Shown piece by piece: positions 61,279 to 64,000 of a stretch of DNA of 64,000 bases. The first letter of the stretch is position 1, and the number at the start of each line of letters is the position of its first letter. The stretch comes from Lentisphaeria bacterium (lineage in GTDB: Bacteria > Verrucomicrobiota > Lentisphaeria > Victivallales > Victivallaceae), in NCBI GenBank assembly GCA_900768505.1, contig CAAGED010000032.1, forward strand, positions 1 to 64,000, written 5' to 3'. The position numbers were made by a program, and so were the translations under genes. Under the pieces are notes generated by a model, which was not told where the DNA came from, did no database searches, and worked only from the letters and a program-made list of their open reading frames with translations.

Positions 61279-62208
61279 TTACAATGCGCTTAATAAAATT
61301 CCTGCCAAAATGCAGATGATGCCGGCAATGCGAATTTTGTAGACTTTTTCACCCAGAAAAATTACCCCCAGCATCATTCCCAAAGGGAGACTTAATTGCC
61401 GGAGCGGCTGAATAAAACTGACGTTGGTGACAAAATTCATTGCCAGCAAAATAAGACCGTAAGCCGTGGAACTGCACATTCCGGTCAGAACCGGAGTGAA
61501 ATTTCTGCCGAATAATTTTTTAAATTCTCCTCGTTCAAACGGTGAACTTATCACCACAAATGTCAAGCCGACAACAATTCCCAACTCCACCATAAAAAGG
61601 TAGGAGCAGGAGGCCATTACATCCGGAGTTATGGTGAAAAAACGGCAATCCACCGGCTCAAACACCAATGATTCTTTGTAGGTTTTCAGCGCTTGACTGT
61701 CCAAAACTGTGTACCCGGTAGTTCCGATTGCTACCAGCATAATCAGTAGAAAACCTTGGGAAATGTAGTGCCGGAAACTGAATTCAGCGATTTTCTTCAG
61801 CGGCATCAGGAGGCAGCCGCTGAAAATAACAATCATACCGGAAATCTGAATATAATTCAGCGGTTGCCCAAGGTGGAACAACATACTGACCGCCGCCACC
61901 ATCACCACCGGCAGCGCCCGGCCCAGCGGGTATGCCAGTGAAATATCACACTTGCGGTAGGCGTAGGCCAAACTGCCGCAGTAGAGAGTTTCAAAGCCTA
62001 TGCTGCCCAGTAGCATGGCGTAGAATGCTCCGGGCAGACGGGTAAAATCAATTCCGCCGAGCAGAAAAAAAGTCAGCCAGATTGCCGAACCGGTCATGGA
62101 TGCCATCATGTAGAAAGCGGCGGATGGATTGTGTTTTTTGCTGATGAAATTCCAAGTGGCGTGAAGCCCCGCGGACAGCAGAATAAGAATAAATGCAGTC
62201 AAGCTCAT
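61279..62208 (-). CDS. EamA/DMT family transporter
   Basis: A 309-residue protein with ten helices in two EamA halves (SAGLHATWNFISKKH start; LAYPLGRALPVVMVAAVSMLF; second half ending LSLPLGMMLGVIFLGEKVYKIRIAGIICILAGILL). These usually export small metabolites; substrate unknown. Divergent from the Gfo/Idh gene. Confidence 0.85.
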   Translation of the reverse strand: MSLTAFILILLSAGLHATWNFISKKHNPSAAFYMMASMTGSAIWLTFFLLGGIDFTRLPGAFYAMLLGSIGFETLYCGSLAYAYRKCDISLAYPLGRALPVVMVAAVSMLFHLGQPLNYIQISGMIVIFSGCLLMPLKKIAEFSFRHYISQGFLLIMLVAIGTTGYTVLDSQALKTYKESLVFEPVDCRFFTITPDVMASCSYLFMVELGIVVGLTFVVISSPFERGEFKKLFGRNFTPVLTGMCSSTAYGLILLAMNFVTNVSFIQPLRQLSLPLGMMLGVIFLGEKVYKIRIAGIICILAGILLSAL

Positions 62209-62353
62209 GAATTATATATCGTTTGCTAAAAATTTATTGATAAAAATGCGACTTGGCTAATATACTCGCTTCCGCCAAAAAAACAAATCAATCATCCTGC
62301 TGTTAATATCACAAAATACCCTAGATTATCACAAAAAATCACGCAATACGGAA

Positions 62354-62381
62354 TTGAAAAAATATTTAAATCTTGTATAAT
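62354..62381 (+). promoter_or_regulatory. sigma-70-type promoter of the Gfo/Idh gene
   Basis: TTGAAA (62354-62359) and TATAAT (62376-62381) with a 16-base spacer. Downstream, ATATCA-CAATT-TGATAT (62420-62436) is a palindrome that could be an operator; TATCACAAA also occurs at about 62308 and 62330. Confidence 0.6.
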
Positions 62382-62466
62382 ATTAGTGTTATGTTTATTT
62401 TTTCGCAATTTTATAAACTATATCACAATTTGATATGTAAAATTACAAAATAAAATGAAGGACATC

Positions 62467-63519
62467 ATGCAAGAGGCTGAACGCATTGTAAAAGTCGGCA
62501 TCGTCGGACTTGGAACCGGCAAAAAACACCATATTCCCGGTTATAAATCCCACCCTAACGCCAAAATAGTCGCCATCGCCGACCAAAATGATGAGTTGCT
62601 TCAAAAAATTGGTCAGGCCGAGAATATTCCTGGGCGCTATCACCATTTGGAAGATATGCTGGCCAACGAGAAATTAGACATCGTTTCAATTTGTCTGCCT
62701 AATTTTTTGCACCGTTCCAGTGTCAAATTTGCTCTGGAGCACGGCTGCAATGTCTTATGTGAAAAACCAATGGCTATGAATACCGCCGAAGCGGAGGATA
62801 TGCTTCAGTGTGCCCGACGTACCGGCAAACGGCTGATGATCAACTTTTCCAGCCGTACCAATCCACATGCTCATGCCATGAAGGAACTGGTGGACAATGG
62901 TTCAATCGGAGATATTTACTTCGTCCGTTCAATCTGGCTGCGGCGGCGGCGTTTGCCGGGATTTGGCGGCTGGTTTGGCGATCGTCATTTTTCCGGCGGC
63001 GGCCCGATTATCGACTTGGGAGTGCACCGTTTGGATTTGGCTCTCTACCTGATGGGATTTCCCGAGGTTGATTATGTGATGGCCTCCACTTACAATTATC
63101 TGGGCAATGAAATGGCGCAGGCGGCGAATAAAAAATTTAATGTGGAGGATTTCGGCGTGGCGCTGATTCGGTTCAAGAATGGTGCAACCTTGGAGCTGGA
63201 GGCCTCCTGGGCGGCCAACATTAAGGAGCGGGAGCATATCTCAACCCGGGTTCTGGGGAAAAAGGGGGGAATGCTCTACCACAATATCGGCGACTCTTAC
63301 GATGCGAATTTGGAATATTTTACTGAAATCGACGGGGCGCATTTTGATTCGCAAATCCACAATCCGGTCAACGGGGCTCACTCCAATATGTATAATTTTG
63401 TGGAAGCAATTTTGCACAACACGCCTCACTCGCCGACGGCGGAGCAGGGTGTGGCGGTAATGCGTATTCTGGATGCGATTTACGAGAGTGCCACCAAAAA
63501 TATGCCGGTAAAATTATAA
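62467..63519 (+). CDS. Gfo/Idh/MocA family oxidoreductase
   Basis: About 351 residues. Rossmann motif VGIVGLGTGKKHHIPG, then CEKPMA with the catalytic Lys (EKP motif near 98) and the second half FGGWFGDRHFSGGGPIIDLGVHRLDLAL with D-x-x-x-H. These NAD(P)-dependent enzymes oxidise sugars or inositols. ATG 62467 has AAGGA 4 bases upstream; ATG 62455 is an alternative. The next gene, a sugar isomerase, suggests a polyol/sugar pathway. Confidence 0.88.
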   Translation: MQEAERIVKVGIVGLGTGKKHHIPGYKSHPNAKIVAIADQNDELLQKIGQAENIPGRYHHLEDMLANEKLDIVSICLPNFLHRSSVKFALEHGCNVLCEKPMAMNTAEAEDMLQCARRTGKRLMINFSSRTNPHAHAMKELVDNGSIGDIYFVRSIWLRRRRLPGFGGWFGDRHFSGGGPIIDLGVHRLDLALYLMGFPEVDYVMASTYNYLGNEMAQAANKKFNVEDFGVALIRFKNGATLELEASWAANIKEREHISTRVLGKKGGMLYHNIGDSYDANLEYFTEIDGAHFDSQIHNPVNGAHSNMYNFVEAILHNTPHSPTAEQGVAVMRILDAIYESATKNMPVKL

Positions 63520-63632
63520 GCGGCAATTTTATCCGGCGGCCGAATCGGGTTGGAAACAGCCATAAAAACAAATTTGGAACAATGGGTGACAAGAGTTTTT
63601 TATATTATCATCAAAAAAACAGAGGTGTAATG

Positions 63633-64000
63633 ATGCAGAATATTAAAATTGGAACAATGGTAAAGTCTTTTGAGACAAATTTGCCGGAATATATCCGTTA
63701 CATCGGTCGTTACGGTTTCGAGTGCTGCGAAATTACGTTTGGCGCTGATTGCGGCAATATTGCAGATTTTGATGGTTTTGTTGACGAAGTGATGCTGGCG
63801 GCTGATTCCGTGAATATGTCAATCTCGGCGGTGGCGGTTTACGGTAATCCGTTGATGGATGATGAAAATGCCGCCAGAACCCGGCGCAGTTGGGAATTGC
63901 TGATTGACAATGCCCATAAATTCAGAACTGATCTGGTTTGCGGCTTCGCCGGGTGTCTGCCGGGCAAAACGATTCCGGATGCAATGGGGCGTTATAAAGA
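63633..64000 (+). CDS. sugar phosphate isomerase/epimerase, TIM barrel (partial)
   Basis: The 5' part, at least 122 codons, runs off the window end. MQNIKIGTMV, YIRYIGRYGFECCEITFG and VNMSISAVAVYGNPLMDD match the AP-endonuclease-2-like TIM-barrel isomerase family. AGAGG lies 7 bases from ATG 63633; ATG 63630 is an alternative. Partner of the upstream Gfo/Idh enzyme, 113 bases away. Confidence 0.8.
   Translation, partial: MQNIKIGTMVKSFETNLPEYIRYIGRYGFECCEITFGADCGNIADFDGFVDEVMLAADSVNMSISAVAVYGNPLMDDENAARTRRSWELLIDNAHKFRTDLVCGFAGCLPGKTIPDAMGRYK

Overview
The window reads as a chromosomal segment of a Gram-negative, fermentative, sugar-using bacterium. A kinase of the WaaP lipopolysaccharide-core family, a Wzz-like polysaccharide co-polymerase and a lipobox lipoprotein point to an outer membrane. 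Pta, AckA and PPDK point to acetate-forming metabolism. GH36, GH3, ribokinase, a GRP-type sugar porter, Gfo/Idh and a sugar isomerase point to carbohydrate use. A GntR-HTH/LacI-like hybrid regulator, a Nif11 protein, W-rich repeat proteins and the overall gene mix suggest the PVC superphylum, perhaps Lentisphaerota. That assignment is an inference from gene style; there is no rRNA here to test it.

Layout. 1-5 kb: ZIP metal transporter, GH36 alpha-galactosidase and a convergent GntR-type regulator. 4.8-12.7 kb, minus strand: a close-packed unit hypothetical membrane protein > ileS > pyrR > pyrB > pyrC > hemW > nif11, with overlapping or nearly abutting genes. 12.8-20 kb, minus: citrate synthase with a long structured-looking leader, an O-acetylhomoserine sulfhydrylase-like enzyme, a HAD phosphatase, an ABC-F ATPase, an LPS heptose kinase and TauE/SafE. 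A small MITE-like element with perfect terminal repeats lies at 20.09-20.24 kb. 20.2-26.2 kb, minus: hisS > adk > map > infA, ackA > pta, and HU. 26.5-40.9 kb, plus: xseB, a U32 protein, a SWIM-SNF2 helicase, then a run of little-known genes (zinc-ribbon membrane protein, alpha/beta hydrolase lacking its nucleophile, TPR protein, and a membrane protein carrying a tandem T-x-x-I/L/M repeat). These are followed by an aminotransferase, a NifA-like regulator and a ferredoxin-type aldo/keto reductase. 41-49.5 kb: DUF6506, a large W-rich repeat lipoprotein, MarR, PPDK, ribokinase and a sugar porter. 49.6-51.3 kb: tRNA-Glu(UUC) beside a two-gene Kiwa-type anti-phage system (kwaA-kwaB). 51.4-64 kb: GH3, a polysaccharide co-polymerase with a degenerate kinase domain, PepF, MetRS, two membrane proteins, a Gfo/Idh oxidoreductase and the start of a TIM-barrel sugar isomerase cut by the window edge.

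The most notable items are the Kiwa pair next to tRNA-Glu, the repeat protein whose motifs all fit a phospho-threonine/FHA-docking pattern, the coreless Nif11 protein behind hemW, the nucleophile-less hydrolase, the W-rich lipoprotein, the 151-bp MITE, and two candidate structured RNAs (gltA leader; 60.1-60.2 kb).
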